Numbered from the stretch's first letter, positions 43,750 through 53,002 are shown. The stretch: 64,000 nucleotides of DNA from Bacteroidota bacterium (GCA_023461035.1 JAEWOD010000004.1:112999-176998); one strand, 5' to 3'. Numbers and translations: made by a program. The notes: generated from the sequence alone by a model not told the origin.

Positions 43750-44304
43750 ATGGAAGAATTAGATTTTATAGTAGACATAGCAAAAGACCAAATGCAGAAA
43801 GCATTGGAACATTTAGATAAGGAATTAACCAAATTACGTGCTGGAAAAGCAAGTCCTGCTATGCTTTCTACCGTTCGATTTGATTATTACGGGTCTTCTA
43901 CTCCCATCTCCCAAGCTGCCAACATCGGTACGCCTGACGCCAGGACTTTGACCATTCAGCCTTGGGAAAAAAATCTGATTCAGGAAATCGAGAAAGCCAT
44001 TATCAATTCCAATTTGGGTTTTGCGCCTTCCAATAACGGTGATATGATTATCATCAGCATACCTCCATTGACTGAGGAAAGAAGAAAAGAATTGGCAAAA
44101 CTGGCAAAAGCTGAAGCCGAAAATGCGAAAGTAAGCATCCGGAATGCGCGTAAAGATGCCAATAATGATGTGAAGAAAAATGAAGAAGCTTCAGATGATT
44201 TGAAAAAGCAATACGAAGACAGAATTCAAGGTTTGACTGATAAATTTGTTACCCAAACTGATGAAATTTTATCAGCAAAAGAAAAAGAAATCATGACGGT
44301 TTAA
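43750..44304 (+). CDS. frr: Ribosome recycling factor
   Basis: 184 residues from the ATG at 43750 (MEELDFIV). Two-domain RRF: KLRAGKASPAMLSTVRFDYYG and IISIPPLTEERRKELAK. Splits post-termination ribosomes with EF-G. Operon with pyrH. Confidence 0.96.
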   Translation: MEELDFIVDIAKDQMQKALEHLDKELTKLRAGKASPAMLSTVRFDYYGSSTPISQAANIGTPDARTLTIQPWEKNLIQEIEKAIINSNLGFAPSNNGDMIIISIPPLTEERRKELAKLAKAEAENAKVSIRNARKDANNDVKKNEEASDDLKKQYEDRIQGLTDKFVTQTDEILSAKEKEIMTV

Positions 44305-44326
44305 TCCCGTTTATTATGATAAATTA

Positions 44327-44352
44327 AACGCTGTTGGAAATCCTGCAGCGTT
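44327..44352 (+). terminator. frr terminator hairpin, T tail interrupted
   Basis: Stem AACGCTG / CAGCGTT. The following T-rich tail is broken by a MITE-like insertion; joining 44356 to 44550 restores TTATTATTTTT. Confidence 0.6.
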
Positions 44353-44356
44353 ATTA

Positions 44357-44546
44357 GAGACTGTTTAAATTTCACCGAAATTTATTTATGGCTCTTAAAG
44401 AATATCTTTGCTAAATTTTGATGCTCTTTTGAGCATATTTTTCACTTCCTATTCTTGATTTATCCCGATAAATCTTCAAACAATAAGCAAAAAATCCATC
44501 TCAAAATAGCTATAAAAATTCTTAGCAATAAAATTTAAACAGTCTC
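44357..44546. mobile_element. MITE-like element A, 190 bp
   Basis: Terminal inverted repeats GAGACTGTTTAAATTT and AAATTTAAACAGTCTC (16 of 16), flanked on both sides by TTA, a 3-bp target duplication. No coding capacity. The TNA-type target and end sequence suggest mobilisation by an IS5/IS1031-like transposase, from memory. Confidence 0.75.
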
Positions 44547-44565
44547 TTATTTTTACATTCGTTTT

Positions 44566-45084
44566 ATGAAAAGTCGAATTCCAAAAACCTGGTTTCAAAA
44601 TCACGATGCACTGTTTATCGCGGAAAATTTAATCGGTAAAACTTTGGTTCGGGAATTTGAGAGCGGTGAAATAATTCGTTCAAAAATCATAGAAACGGAA
44701 GCTTATTTAGGTCCGGAAGATTTGGCCTGTCATGCCAGCAAAGGGAAAACACCCCGAACTTCCATTATGTTTGACCAAGGCGGAACGGTCTATGTTTATT
44801 TGATTTACGGAATGTATTGGATGCTCAATTTCGTTACCGGAAAAGAGGAAGAGCCGCAAGCGGTTTTAATCCGGGGAATTGAAAACTGCATCGGTCCGGG
44901 AAGATTGGGGAAATTCTTAGAATTGGACAAATCATTTTATGGTGAAGATTTGGATATTTCCACAAGGATTTGGTTGGAAGATACTGAAGCCGAAGGAAAA
45001 ATCATCGCTACGCCGAGAATTGGTATAGATTATGCAGGAGAAATTTGGATAAATAAACCTTGGCGGTTTGTTTTGGAATACTGA
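44566..45084 (+). CDS. 3-methyladenine DNA glycosylase (AAG/MPG)
   Basis: 172 residues. ETEAYLGPEDLACHASKGKTPR and GGTVYVYLIYGMYWMLN match the alkyladenine glycosylase family; slightly shorter than the usual 190-200. Removes alkylated purines for base-excision repair. Confidence 0.92.
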   Translation: MKSRIPKTWFQNHDALFIAENLIGKTLVREFESGEIIRSKIIETEAYLGPEDLACHASKGKTPRTSIMFDQGGTVYVYLIYGMYWMLNFVTGKEEEPQAVLIRGIENCIGPGRLGKFLELDKSFYGEDLDISTRIWLEDTEAEGKIIATPRIGIDYAGEIWINKPWRFVLEY

Positions 45085-45132
45085 TTCCCATTTCCTTCCC
45101 AAATTCAATTCTATTTTTGACCGTTAATTTGG

Positions 45133-45140
45133 TAAATTTG
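45133..45140 (+). promoter_or_regulatory. -7 element abutting a response regulator start
   Basis: TAAATTTG ends four bases before the ATG at 45145, so the transcript would be leaderless or nearly so. Confidence 0.55.
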
Positions 45141-45144
45141 TACA

Positions 45145-45816
45145 ATGAAAATTCTGGTCATAGAAGATGAAAAAGAATTGTCTGGCGTCATTAAAGATTC
45201 CCTTGAAAAGGGAGGTTATTTAGTCGAATCTGCTTTTGATTTTCATTCGGCTTTGGACAAAATCATTTCACACGATTACGACTGTATCCTTCTGGATATC
45301 ATGCTTCCGGAAGGAAGCGGATTGGAGCTTCTCGCGGAAATCAAAAAATCGAATAAAGAAGAATCAGTCATCATCATTTCAGCCAAAGATTCCATTGATG
45401 ATAAAGTAAAAGGATTGGAATTGGGTGCCGATGATTACCTCGCAAAGCCTTTTCATCTGGCAGAATTAAACGCAAGGGTAAAATCGGCCATCCGCAGAAA
45501 AAATCAAAACGGAAACAATTTTTTAGTCTATAAAAACATCCAAATCCAACCTGAAAACCGAACGGTAAAAGTAAACGAGGAAGAATTAATACTGAACCGG
45601 AAAGAATTTGATTTGTTTTATTATTTCATCACAAATCCGGAACGGCTAATTACCAAAACTTCGATTGCCGAATACGTTTGGGGAGATCATGCAGAAGAAT
45701 CGGACAATCTGGATTTTGTTTATTACCAAATTAAAAATCTCCGAAAAAAACTGAACGAATCTCAAGCCGAAGCAGACATTCTAGCTGTTTACGGAGTGGG
45801 TTATAAATTAGTTTAA
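45145..45816 (+). CDS. OmpR-family response regulator
   Basis: 223 residues. Receiver with acidic pair E7/D8 and phospho-acceptor D51 (CILLDIMLPEGSGLELL), Lys in DDYLAKPFH, then an OmpR winged helix (LNRKEFDLFYYF, YQIKNLRKKL). Three bases ahead of its kinase. Confidence 0.95.
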   Translation: MKILVIEDEKELSGVIKDSLEKGGYLVESAFDFHSALDKIISHDYDCILLDIMLPEGSGLELLAEIKKSNKEESVIIISAKDSIDDKVKGLELGADDYLAKPFHLAELNARVKSAIRRKNQNGNNFLVYKNIQIQPENRTVKVNEEELILNRKEFDLFYYFITNPERLITKTSIAEYVWGDHAEESDNLDFVYYQIKNLRKKLNESQAEADILAVYGVGYKLV

Positions 45817-45819
45817 ACG

Positions 45820-47088
45820 ATGAAAAGATCGCTCAAACATTATACGCTTCGGTATTTCGCAATTGCCATTTTGGGAATCATAGCAGTTTGGGCCGCTTCC
45901 TTTTATTTTTTCATCATCGAAGAAGTATATGATAACATAGATGATGGTTTGAAGGACAGCGAGATGCGCATCAAAAAAGAAATTGAACTGAATCCGGATC
46001 TGCTGCTGGCAAGCGAATACGATCTGGCTCAGTTCAAAATTACACCGCTTCCTCCCGGAAATTACCACTATACCTCGCATATTTACAACAGCAAAATGTA
46101 TATGCCCTATGATGAGGACGATGAGCCCGTGCGCATTTTACAAAATATATTTCTCTATCATGAAAGACCCTATCAGCTTGAAATTTATACTTCTACAGTA
46201 GAAGAAGATGAACTTTTAGAGAACCTTTTATTTGCACTTTTGGTTTTATATGTTGCCTTGGTTATCAGTTTGATTTTGATCAATCATTTCATTCTAAAAA
46301 AAGCGTGGAATCCTTTCTATCAACTACTTACTAAATTGAAAACCTATAAAATAGGAGGTAAAAACTCGTTTGAAACTTCGAATTCCAGTATCAAAGAATT
46401 TGATGAACTGGAAAAAGAACTGGTGGAAATGCTTCATCGGAACGAAAAGATTTATGAACAACAAAACCAATTCATAGGAAATGCTTCGCACGAATTACAA
46501 ACACCGCTTGCCATCGTTTCCAATAAATTGGAATTATGGATACAGGAACCTGAAATGCCTGAAAATCAAATCATCAAAATCAACGAGATCATCCAAACCT
46601 TGAATCGTCTTAAGCATTTAAATAAATCCTTGCTGATGCTCTCCCGAATTGAAAACCAACAATTTCAGCCGATGGAAAATTTAGTATTGAATACCATAAT
46701 TCATCAAAGCGTTTCCGATTTCGAGTCGATGATCAAATTTAAAGAAATGCAATTGGATATTGCAGAAACCGGTAATTTTCAAACCCGGATCAATCCTGAT
46801 TTGGCATTGGTTCTGATCAATAATCTCATTAAAAACGCTTTGGTTCATAGCCCAAAAGCCGGAAATTTGAAGATCCGAATGGAGAGCAATTTAATTTCTA
46901 TTAAAAATTCGGGGAAAAAACCATTGGATGAAAAATTAATCTTTAACCGTTTTTATAAGAACGAACAAAGCGAGAATTCGACCGGATTAGGATTGGCAAT
47001 CGTAGAATCAATCGTAAAACTCTACCCGAATCTATACATCCATTACCGTTTTGAAAACGGGCATATTTTCGTAATAAGAAAAATTTAA
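45820..47088 (+). CDS. Sensor histidine kinase
   Basis: 422 residues. Two spans (about 13-32 and 138-158) flank a periplasmic sensor; dimerisation domain with phospho-accepting H224 in NASHELQTPLA, N box NLIKNALVHS, and G2 box STGLGLAIVES. Partner of the preceding regulator. Two secreted PepSY-like genes follow, plausible targets or sensors. Confidence 0.94.
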   Translation: MKRSLKHYTLRYFAIAILGIIAVWAASFYFFIIEEVYDNIDDGLKDSEMRIKKEIELNPDLLLASEYDLAQFKITPLPPGNYHYTSHIYNSKMYMPYDEDDEPVRILQNIFLYHERPYQLEIYTSTVEEDELLENLLFALLVLYVALVISLILINHFILKKAWNPFYQLLTKLKTYKIGGKNSFETSNSSIKEFDELEKELVEMLHRNEKIYEQQNQFIGNASHELQTPLAIVSNKLELWIQEPEMPENQIIKINEIIQTLNRLKHLNKSLLMLSRIENQQFQPMENLVLNTIIHQSVSDFESMIKFKEMQLDIAETGNFQTRINPDLALVLINNLIKNALVHSPKAGNLKIRMESNLISIKNSGKKPLDEKLIFNRFYKNEQSENSTGLGLAIVESIVKLYPNLYIHYRFENGHIFVIRKI

Positions 47089-47171
47089 TTCTTTTTTCCG
47101 GTTTGAGAATAAATTCCCGATTCTTTCCAAAATCCTTCCGGAAATTTGCTTCATAATTAAAAATAATCGTT

Positions 47172-47624
47172 ATGAATGCAAAAGTTAATTTAGTGAAAAC
47201 AATGATGGTTTTGCTGCTTTTCACAGAAGGAATTACGTTAAACGCACAGGAGACCATCATCAAACAAACTGAACTCCCGAAAACTGCCCAGCAGTTTGTC
47301 TCCAAGAATTTCCCGGGTAAAAATGTAATTCAGGTAGAGAAAGATTCGGGAATAGCCAAAACCGAATACGAACTGAGGTTTGAGGACGGAACCAAAATTG
47401 AATTTGACGGAAACGGTAACTGGAAAGAAGTGGACGGAAAAGACAATGCCGCTATTCCGACAGGATTTATACCCAATAAAATCACATCTTATGTTTCTAA
47501 AAATTTTCCCACACATAAAATTTCCAAAATCGAAAAAGGTTTGGGAAAGATTGAGGTGGAACTGACCAATGATTTGGATTTGGAATTCAACTCAAATGGT
47601 GATTTTTTAAGAATTGATGATTAA
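47172..47624 (+). CDS. Secreted PepSY-like protein 1
   Basis: 150 residues with a signal peptide (about 1-25). Two repeats of a PepSY-like fold (DUF2874 type): FVSKNFPGKNVIQVEKDSG, then YVSKNFPTHKISKIEKGLG, each followed by strands around KIEFDGNGNW and LEFNSNGDFLRID. Probably periplasmic. Sits right after the two-component pair. Confidence 0.82.
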   Translation: MNAKVNLVKTMMVLLLFTEGITLNAQETIIKQTELPKTAQQFVSKNFPGKNVIQVEKDSGIAKTEYELRFEDGTKIEFDGNGNWKEVDGKDNAAIPTGFIPNKITSYVSKNFPTHKISKIEKGLGKIEVELTNDLDLEFNSNGDFLRIDD

Positions 47625-47643
47625 AATTATAATTATAAACAGG

Positions 47644-48111
47644 ATGAAATCAAACTTTTTAAAAACAATCGCAGCTGTGGTTATTTTATATGCTTTCACA
47701 AGCTGCAACAACGATGACGATCAAAGCAATAACGAAACAGTTATCGATTATTCAGAATTGGCAGAATCATGCAAAACCGTTATCGAAACACATTTTTCAA
47801 GTGCTACCGCAATCCGTGTGGAAAAGAAAAACATTCCCGATTCAGACGGAACGGTTTACGAAGTAAAGCTGAGCAACGGAATGGAAATCGATTTTACGGC
47901 AGAATGTAGCTGGACGGACATCGACGGAAACAATCAACAAATCCCGTATGCTTTGGTGCCGGAAGCTATTCTTTTATACGTTCAAACCAATTATCCGGCT
48001 CCAACTTTCATAGAAGGAATAGATAAAGAAACGTTTGGATATGAAGTAGAATTGTCAAATGATCTGGATTTGATTTTTAATTCCGATGGAACATTTGTTA
48101 GAATTGACTAA
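47644..48111 (+). CDS. PepSY-like lipoprotein 2
   Basis: 155 residues from the ATG at 47644. Lipobox FTSCNNDDD, then two PepSY-like repeats (IETHFSSATAIRVEKKN, YVQTNYPAPTFIEGIDKE), parallel to the preceding gene. Same transcript, probably a duplicated pair. Confidence 0.82.
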   Translation: MKSNFLKTIAAVVILYAFTSCNNDDDQSNNETVIDYSELAESCKTVIETHFSSATAIRVEKKNIPDSDGTVYEVKLSNGMEIDFTAECSWTDIDGNNQQIPYALVPEAILLYVQTNYPAPTFIEGIDKETFGYEVELSNDLDLIFNSDGTFVRID

Positions 48112-48138
48112 ATAAAACTTAGAAATTACCCCAAAACA

Positions 48139-48166
48139 AAAAGGTTTCACTGTAGTGAAACCTTTT
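48139..48166. terminator. Bidirectional terminator
   Basis: Perfect 13-bp stem AAAAGGTTTCACT / AGTGAAACCTTTT with a two-base loop, serving the PepSY gene and the convergent cspA. Confidence 0.9.
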
Positions 48167-48194
48167 GTCATTCGTAAATCTTATAAACCTAATC

Positions 48195-48386
48195 TTAAGC
48201 TCTTCTAACATTTACTGCATTCGTTCCTCTTCTTCCTTCCTCCAAGTCAAAAGAAACTTCATCGTTTTCTTTAACTTTATCAACCAAACCGGTTACGTGA
48301 ACGAAATACTCTTTTCCAGACTCGTCATCTTTAATGAATCCGTAACCTTTGGTTTCATTGAAGAATTTGACAGTACCTTTATTCAT
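48195..48386 (-). CDS. Cold shock protein
   Basis: 63 residues from the ATG at 48386 (MNKGTVKFFNETKGYGFI). RNP1 KGYGFI and RNP2 EYFVHVT motifs bind single-stranded RNA and DNA. Ends RRGTNAVNVRRA. Encoded 225 bp from deaD on the same strand. Confidence 0.96.
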   Translation of the reverse strand: MNKGTVKFFNETKGYGFIKDDESGKEYFVHVTGLVDKVKENDEVSFDLEEGRRGTNAVNVRRA

Positions 48387-48406
48387 AATTTTATTAATTT
48401 GGGCGC

Positions 48407-48414
48407 AAGATAGC
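48407..48414 (-). promoter_or_regulatory. -7-like element of cspA
   Basis: Minus-strand TATCTTGC, a weak version of TANNTTTG, about 20 bases ahead of the start. A MITE-like remnant lies upstream of it. Confidence 0.4.
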
Positions 48415-48468
48415 ACGATAAAACCAACTAAACACTATAATTTTATTTTATTTTCTTTCAAGCATTTA

Positions 48469-48508
48469 GAAACTGTTTAATTTTTATTGCTAAAATTTAA
48501 ACAGTCTC
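48469..48508. mobile_element. MITE-like element B, 40-bp remnant
   Basis: Ends GAAACTGTTTAA and AAATTTAAACAGTCTC, almost nothing between them, flanked by TTA on both sides. An internally deleted copy of element A. Confidence 0.7.
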
Positions 48509-48564
48509 TTAGAATATACGGAAAATTAACAACCCAATCCGCTAAAAATTAGTCCATCAAAAAA

Positions 48565-48592
48565 AAAGAGCCCGTGAAAACCCGAGCTCTTG
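48565..48592 (-). terminator. Terminator of deaD
   Basis: Minus-strand stem AAGAGC...GCTCTT with GC-rich interior, then nine T. Confidence 0.85.
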
Positions 48593-48610
48593 AAATTATA
48601 CATATCCAAA

Positions 48611-50449
48611 TTATCTTCTTCCTCTTCCGCCGCCTCCGCTACTACGACCTCCACCGGAACGACTTCCTTTGTTTTTGCCACCGAATTCCGATTTTCCGCT
48701 TCCTGATTTGGCATATCCGCCTCCGGAACGCTTTCCTTCAAATCCGCCACCGCTTCGTTTTCCGCCGCCTGACTTTCCTGAATAACCACCGCCGCCGGAA
48801 CGTTTTCTATCGCTTTTTCTTCTGTCGCTTCTCTCCTCGCCTTTTCGTTCTTTGTTTTCCGGATTGGAGATCTGAACATCTACTTCCTCATTTGCAAAAG
48901 CATCCAAAATCAATTTTTCATATTCGCTGTCGGCTTCAAAAAAGGAAAAATTCCGAAGTATTTCAATCTTTCCGATTTCGATATCACGTTTGTTGGTTAC
49001 CTCATTGATTAATCCAATCAGATTGGGAACTTTCAATTTTTGTTTTTGTCCGATTCCGATGTAGAAACGGGTGAATCCACGTACATTTCCATTTCGGCTG
49101 GTTCGCTCTTCCCTACCTGATTCGCTTACATTCAGGTCTTTTGCATTTTTATAATAATCCAAAAAGGTATTGAATTCCATCGACACAAATCGTTTCAATA
49201 ATTCGTCGCGATCCATCCATTCCAGTTTTTTGGAAATTGTATCCATATAGGGTTCAATCTGGTATTCATCGACTTCAATTTTTTCGATTTTATCGATGGT
49301 CGCAAACAAACGTCTTTCCACGATTTCCTTTCCGTTTGGCACTTGTTTGCGTTCTATTTTTTTATGGATCAATTTTTCCAAATCTTTGATTCTTCTTCCT
49401 TCACGCGAATGCGCAATGATGATAGAAATCCCTTTGTTTCCCGCACGTCCTGTACGGCCACTTCGGTGAACATAAACTTCCGGGTCATCCGGTAAATTAT
49501 AATTGATTACATGGGTCAATTCCGTCACATCGATTCCACGCGCTGCCACGTCAGTCGCTACCAATAATTGTAATTGTTTTCTACGAAATTTCTCCATCAC
49601 GGTATCGCGCTGAGCCTGAGACAAATCCCCATGCAAAGCGTCAGCGTTATAACCATCCTGAATCAAAGCATCGGCCACCTCTTTTGCTTCACGGCGGGTA
49701 CGACAGAAAACAATCCCGTAAACATCAGGATTGATGTCAGCCAAACGTTTCAAAGCCAGATAACGGTCATTGGCACGCACCATGAAATATTGGTGTTCTA
49801 CATCATTGGATGCTTCGTTTGTTTTTCCTATGGCGATTTCCACAGGTTTGTGCATATATTCGGAAGCAATTCTGCGTACCTCTTTTGGCATGGTTGCAGA
49901 AAAAAGCAGGGTTTGTTTTTCTTCCGGAGTTGTTTCCAATATTGCATCGATGTCCTCACGGAATCCCATGTTCAGCATTTCGTCCGCCTCGTCCAGCACT
50001 ACCCAATTGATATTATTGATTTTCAATGCTTTTCTATTGATCAAATCAAGTGTTCTTCCCGGTGTTCCAACCACGATCTGCGGATTTTTTTTCAATCCGT
50101 TGATTTGTTTTTGAGCATCGGCACCACCATAAACTGCCTGGACCATCACATTCCCTAAATGTTTGGAATAGACTTCCAGGTCTTTGGTGATCTGCAAACA
50201 AAGTTCGCGCGTGGGACATAAAATGATGGCCTGAATCGTTCGGCTTTCTACGCTTAATTGTTCCAAAATGGGCAGTCCAAATGCGGCGGTTTTTCCCGTA
50301 CCTGTTTGTGCCAAAGCGATTAAATCCTGTTCAGATTGTAAAATTTGAGGAATGGCTTGTTCCTGAATCGGAGTCGGATTGATAAATCCTAATTCGTCAA
50401 TTGCCTGAAGGATAGCATCATTCAGACCTAATTCGTGAAATGTAATCAT
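48611..50449 (-). CDS. deaD: DEAD-box RNA helicase, DeaD/CsdA type
   Basis: 612 residues. Q motif PIQEQAIPQ, Walker A AQTGTGKTAA, DEAD box, SAT, and HRSGRTGRAG, then a DbpA-like RNA-binding domain (about 420-540) and a long Gly/Arg/Ser-rich tail. Unwinds RNA in ribosome assembly and at low temperature. Close to cspA, suggesting a cold-response pair. Confidence 0.95.
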   Translation of the reverse strand: MITFHELGLNDAILQAIDELGFINPTPIQEQAIPQILQSEQDLIALAQTGTGKTAAFGLPILEQLSVESRTIQAIILCPTRELCLQITKDLEVYSKHLGNVMVQAVYGGADAQKQINGLKKNPQIVVGTPGRTLDLINRKALKINNINWVVLDEADEMLNMGFREDIDAILETTPEEKQTLLFSATMPKEVRRIASEYMHKPVEIAIGKTNEASNDVEHQYFMVRANDRYLALKRLADINPDVYGIVFCRTRREAKEVADALIQDGYNADALHGDLSQAQRDTVMEKFRRKQLQLLVATDVAARGIDVTELTHVINYNLPDDPEVYVHRSGRTGRAGNKGISIIIAHSREGRRIKDLEKLIHKKIERKQVPNGKEIVERRLFATIDKIEKIEVDEYQIEPYMDTISKKLEWMDRDELLKRFVSMEFNTFLDYYKNAKDLNVSESGREERTSRNGNVRGFTRFYIGIGQKQKLKVPNLIGLINEVTNKRDIEIGKIEILRNFSFFEADSEYEKLILDAFANEEVDVQISNPENKERKGEERSDRRKSDRKRSGGGGYSGKSGGGKRSGGGFEGKRSGGGYAKSGSGKSEFGGKNKGSRSGGGRSSGGGGRGRR

Positions 50450-50627
50450 TTAAAAATTTTAAGCCGGTAATCGGTCATTTATCCTCGCACCGGAGATTTG
50501 TTAAAATCGAATGCGAAAGATGAAATTCAACGGCTACGCAGCCCAAAAACCCAAAATGAATCCTTTACATTCGTGTCTTCCACCCGGAAAACGGGCGCAA
50601 AGGTACGATAATTATTTGAATTTCAAA
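50450..50627 (-). promoter_or_regulatory. deaD promoter and long 5' leader
   Basis: Minus-strand -7 box TACCTTTG (50598-50605) and -33 TTTG (50624-50627), spacer 18. The transcript would have a leader of about 145 nt with small GC-rich hairpins (for example GGCTACGCAGCC), typical of cold-inducible helicase mRNAs. Confidence 0.6.
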
Positions 50628-50642
50628 TTATTCCTATCATTA

Positions 50643-50814
50643 GAGCCTGTTTAAATTTCATCTAATTATTTTGTTATGCGTCTTTTTGCCTGCAACTTTG
50701 TTAATTTTTTCATCGAATATACCCGATTTCGACTGCAATCCCGAAACTTCGGGAGCCGCGTTTCAGCTAAAAATACGCCATAACATTTCTAATTTATAAA
50801 TTTTAAACAGGCTC
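50643..50814. mobile_element. MITE-like element C, 172 bp
   Basis: Ends GAGCCTGTTTAAATTT and AAATTTTAAACAGGCTC; interior nearly palindromic (TTGTTATGCGT / ACGCCATAACA). Flanked by TTA on the left and TAA on the right. Same family as A and B with one changed end base. Located upstream of the deaD promoter. Confidence 0.7.
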
Positions 50815-50848
50815 TAACAAATTGGGAAGAAATAATAAGACAACCCAT

Positions 50849-51619
50849 TCAGGCTTTATTATTAAAATCAATAAAGCCGTTTTCTATGGATTTGATTTTT
50901 CGTGTCAGCTCAAACACTCCTATTCCTTCCCGGCTTCCGTTGTTATTGGAGTTGCCTTCGATAGTATGAATATATCCCCCATTTACGGAAGTAACGATCC
51001 CGGTATGCCCCATTCCTTTGCCATAATTCCGGATAAAAACAAATCCGGGTTTTATCAGGGAAGGGTTATTCTCCACATCTTTGGTTTTGAACTTTTTACA
51101 ATCGGTGTTGTTCCATTGGTATAAAACCCCGGCGGTTTTGACCATGGGATTGGGTTTACCTAAATTTTTGGAAGCTTCATTAAAAACCCAATACACAAAA
51201 GCCATACACCAGGCATAGTTTCCTCTTTTTGCATCCAACCCTGCTGCTTTTAAGTATTCATCCACCTCTTTTCCCCTGTTGCTGTTCCTTGGATTTTCTC
51301 TCACATGTAATTGGGATCGAGCTACATTTAATACTTCTTTAAAAAGAGCATTGGTAGCTTCTTCCACAACCGGAACACTTCCGTCCAAAAAGAGAACCTC
51401 CCATGTAATGGCACCCACCACTCCATCTACTACCAAAGGAATTCCGTTAATATCAGTGTTTCGGGATTGAAAAAGTTTGACTGCTTTAAAGGTTTGATTG
51501 CCAAAATCACCGTCGACGTCGATGGGACCGCAGTGTAATTTGTTGAGTTGTCGTTGAACGGCTTCTACGATAGATTTATCGCTTTCGCCCTTTTTGATTA
51601 ATCGTTTTGGATAATTCAT
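50849..51619 (-). CDS. Peptidoglycan-binding CHAP-domain amidase
   Basis: 256 residues. N-terminal PG_binding_1 domain (about 8-78: VEAVQRQLNKLHCGPIDVDGDFG), then a CHAP domain with catalytic Cys in YAWCMAFVYWVF and His in GMGHTGIVTSV. No signal peptide, so export would depend on another route; endolysin-like. No phage genes are adjacent. Confidence 0.85.
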   Translation of the reverse strand: MNYPKRLIKKGESDKSIVEAVQRQLNKLHCGPIDVDGDFGNQTFKAVKLFQSRNTDINGIPLVVDGVVGAITWEVLFLDGSVPVVEEATNALFKEVLNVARSQLHVRENPRNSNRGKEVDEYLKAAGLDAKRGNYAWCMAFVYWVFNEASKNLGKPNPMVKTAGVLYQWNNTDCKKFKTKDVENNPSLIKPGFVFIRNYGKGMGHTGIVTSVNGGYIHTIEGNSNNNGSREGIGVFELTRKIKSIENGFIDFNNKA

Positions 51620-51741
51620 AGTATTGAGTTTTGAGATTACTAATTTACAAATTATCCGAATCCTAAATTATTTATTTCTAAGGATTTATCCTGTTATTTA
51701 TACAGGGTTTTTCCATTCTTTTCTTAAAAAATAGAAAGAAT

Positions 51742-52389
51742 TTAGAAGTTATGTTTCGTTTTGAATGGGATTGGAATAAAAATTTTTGGACGGAAGAATG
51801 AAATAACCACCAAAGTCAAATAACCAATTATGATTATATAGGCATAATTGGGTAAACTTTTTAAAAAGAATTTCAGATCAGATATAGGTTTAATTGAATT
51901 TTTCGATTCATTTTCTATATAAGTAGTCCCGCAAATAAAAATATTATCCTGACTCTCTACCATATCATTTATGACATAGAAATTATTATCTTCCAAATCT
52001 AAACCATATCTTGGATGGTCTGTCTGTTCCATTAAATCGGCCAATTTGATAAAATCCGCATACACATTATTCTCATTTAATTGAAATTTTATCCCCGACT
52101 TATCAATATTTTTTGCTTGTAAGTCTTTAATTAATTTGAAATAGTAATTTTCTGTTTCTTCTGTAAAATTTGATGGAACGATGAGCTCCAAATAGGAATA
52201 TCCTATTTTATAATTTCCTTCCGGATAATATTTGAAATAATCCTTTGGAGGAAAGTTGAAAGACAAATAATTTTCACTGAATTGTTCAAATCTTTCATTA
52301 GCATAAAACAAAAAAACAAACGGAATGACCAGTAAACTGAACATTCCGGGGACATATAAAAGTCTTTTATGTTTTTTGACTTTATTCAT
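51742..52389 (-). CDS. Hypothetical membrane protein
   Basis: 215 residues with one span near the N-terminus (LLYVPGMFSLLVIPFVFLFY) and one near the C-terminus (YAYIIIIGYLTLVVISFF), and a long soluble loop between them. No family recognised. AT-rich. Not part of an obvious operon. Confidence 0.7.
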   Translation of the reverse strand: MNKVKKHKRLLYVPGMFSLLVIPFVFLFYANERFEQFSENYLSFNFPPKDYFKYYPEGNYKIGYSYLELIVPSNFTEETENYYFKLIKDLQAKNIDKSGIKFQLNENNVYADFIKLADLMEQTDHPRYGLDLEDNNFYVINDMVESQDNIFICGTTYIENESKNSIKPISDLKFFLKSLPNYAYIIIIGYLTLVVISFFRPKIFIPIPFKTKHNF

Positions 52390-52482
52390 TTTGTAATTTG
52401 CTCACATCAAATAATATGCTAAGCATTGCTTCAATCTGAAAATTTCAAAATTTTCATTTATAAATTTAGATTTCACAAGAAA

Positions 52483-52929
52483 TTACAAAACCTCCCGTAT
52501 CTTATATTTCTGTCCGTTAAATTCGATTTCCTGTCCTGCTTTTGCATTGATCAGCGCAGCATAAATCGGTGCTTCCGTGTTGAGGCCTATATATTTCTTT
52601 CCCTCATGGTCAAATGGAGTCGCGGAAATTCCAATGAAGAAATTCAAGGAATCGGTCAATACCAAAGCACCGGGTTCAACTTTTGATTTCGGGCTGAAAT
52701 CGAGATTGAGAAAGCTGTCCAATTCCATTTTGAGACGGTTGATCCTGATTTCCAGACTTCTGGCAGAATCACGGCTTTGATCTTGCTGCGAATAATCGTC
52801 CGGATCAAGTGTTGATTCTTCATCCAAATCCGCTGCCGAAGCATAGGTGTTAAACATTTCTTTCAGACCATTTATTCCCTCTCTTTCTATTTCTATGATC
52901 CGGTTTTTAATTTCTTCTTTCAATGACAT
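52483..52929 (-). CDS. GreA/GreB-like C-terminal domain protein
   Basis: 148 residues. N-terminal coiled coil (about 1-75) and a C-terminal FKBP-like GreA/B domain (LNFFIGISATPF, TEAPIYAALINAKAGQEIEFNGQKYKI). Shorter N-terminus than GreA, without its usual tip acidic pair, so it may bind RNA polymerase in another way. Confidence 0.75.
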   Translation of the reverse strand: MSLKEEIKNRIIEIEREGINGLKEMFNTYASAADLDEESTLDPDDYSQQDQSRDSARSLEIRINRLKMELDSFLNLDFSPKSKVEPGALVLTDSLNFFIGISATPFDHEGKKYIGLNTEAPIYAALINAKAGQEIEFNGQKYKIREVL

Positions 52930-53002
52930 ACTGTAATTTTCTGATTAAAAATAAAGAATATTCCCCTATTTTTATACCTAAAAGATAAAAAAAACATTCA
53001 AC

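Noticed and set aside
48526..49008. ORFs opposite and out of frame in the deaD tail
   Set aside because: They mirror the low-complexity Gly/Arg/Ser tail of the helicase and run into its terminator.
50849..51619. Second prophage around the CHAP amidase
   Set aside because: The gene lacks a signal peptide and looks endolysin-like, but no other phage gene or attachment repeat is nearby.
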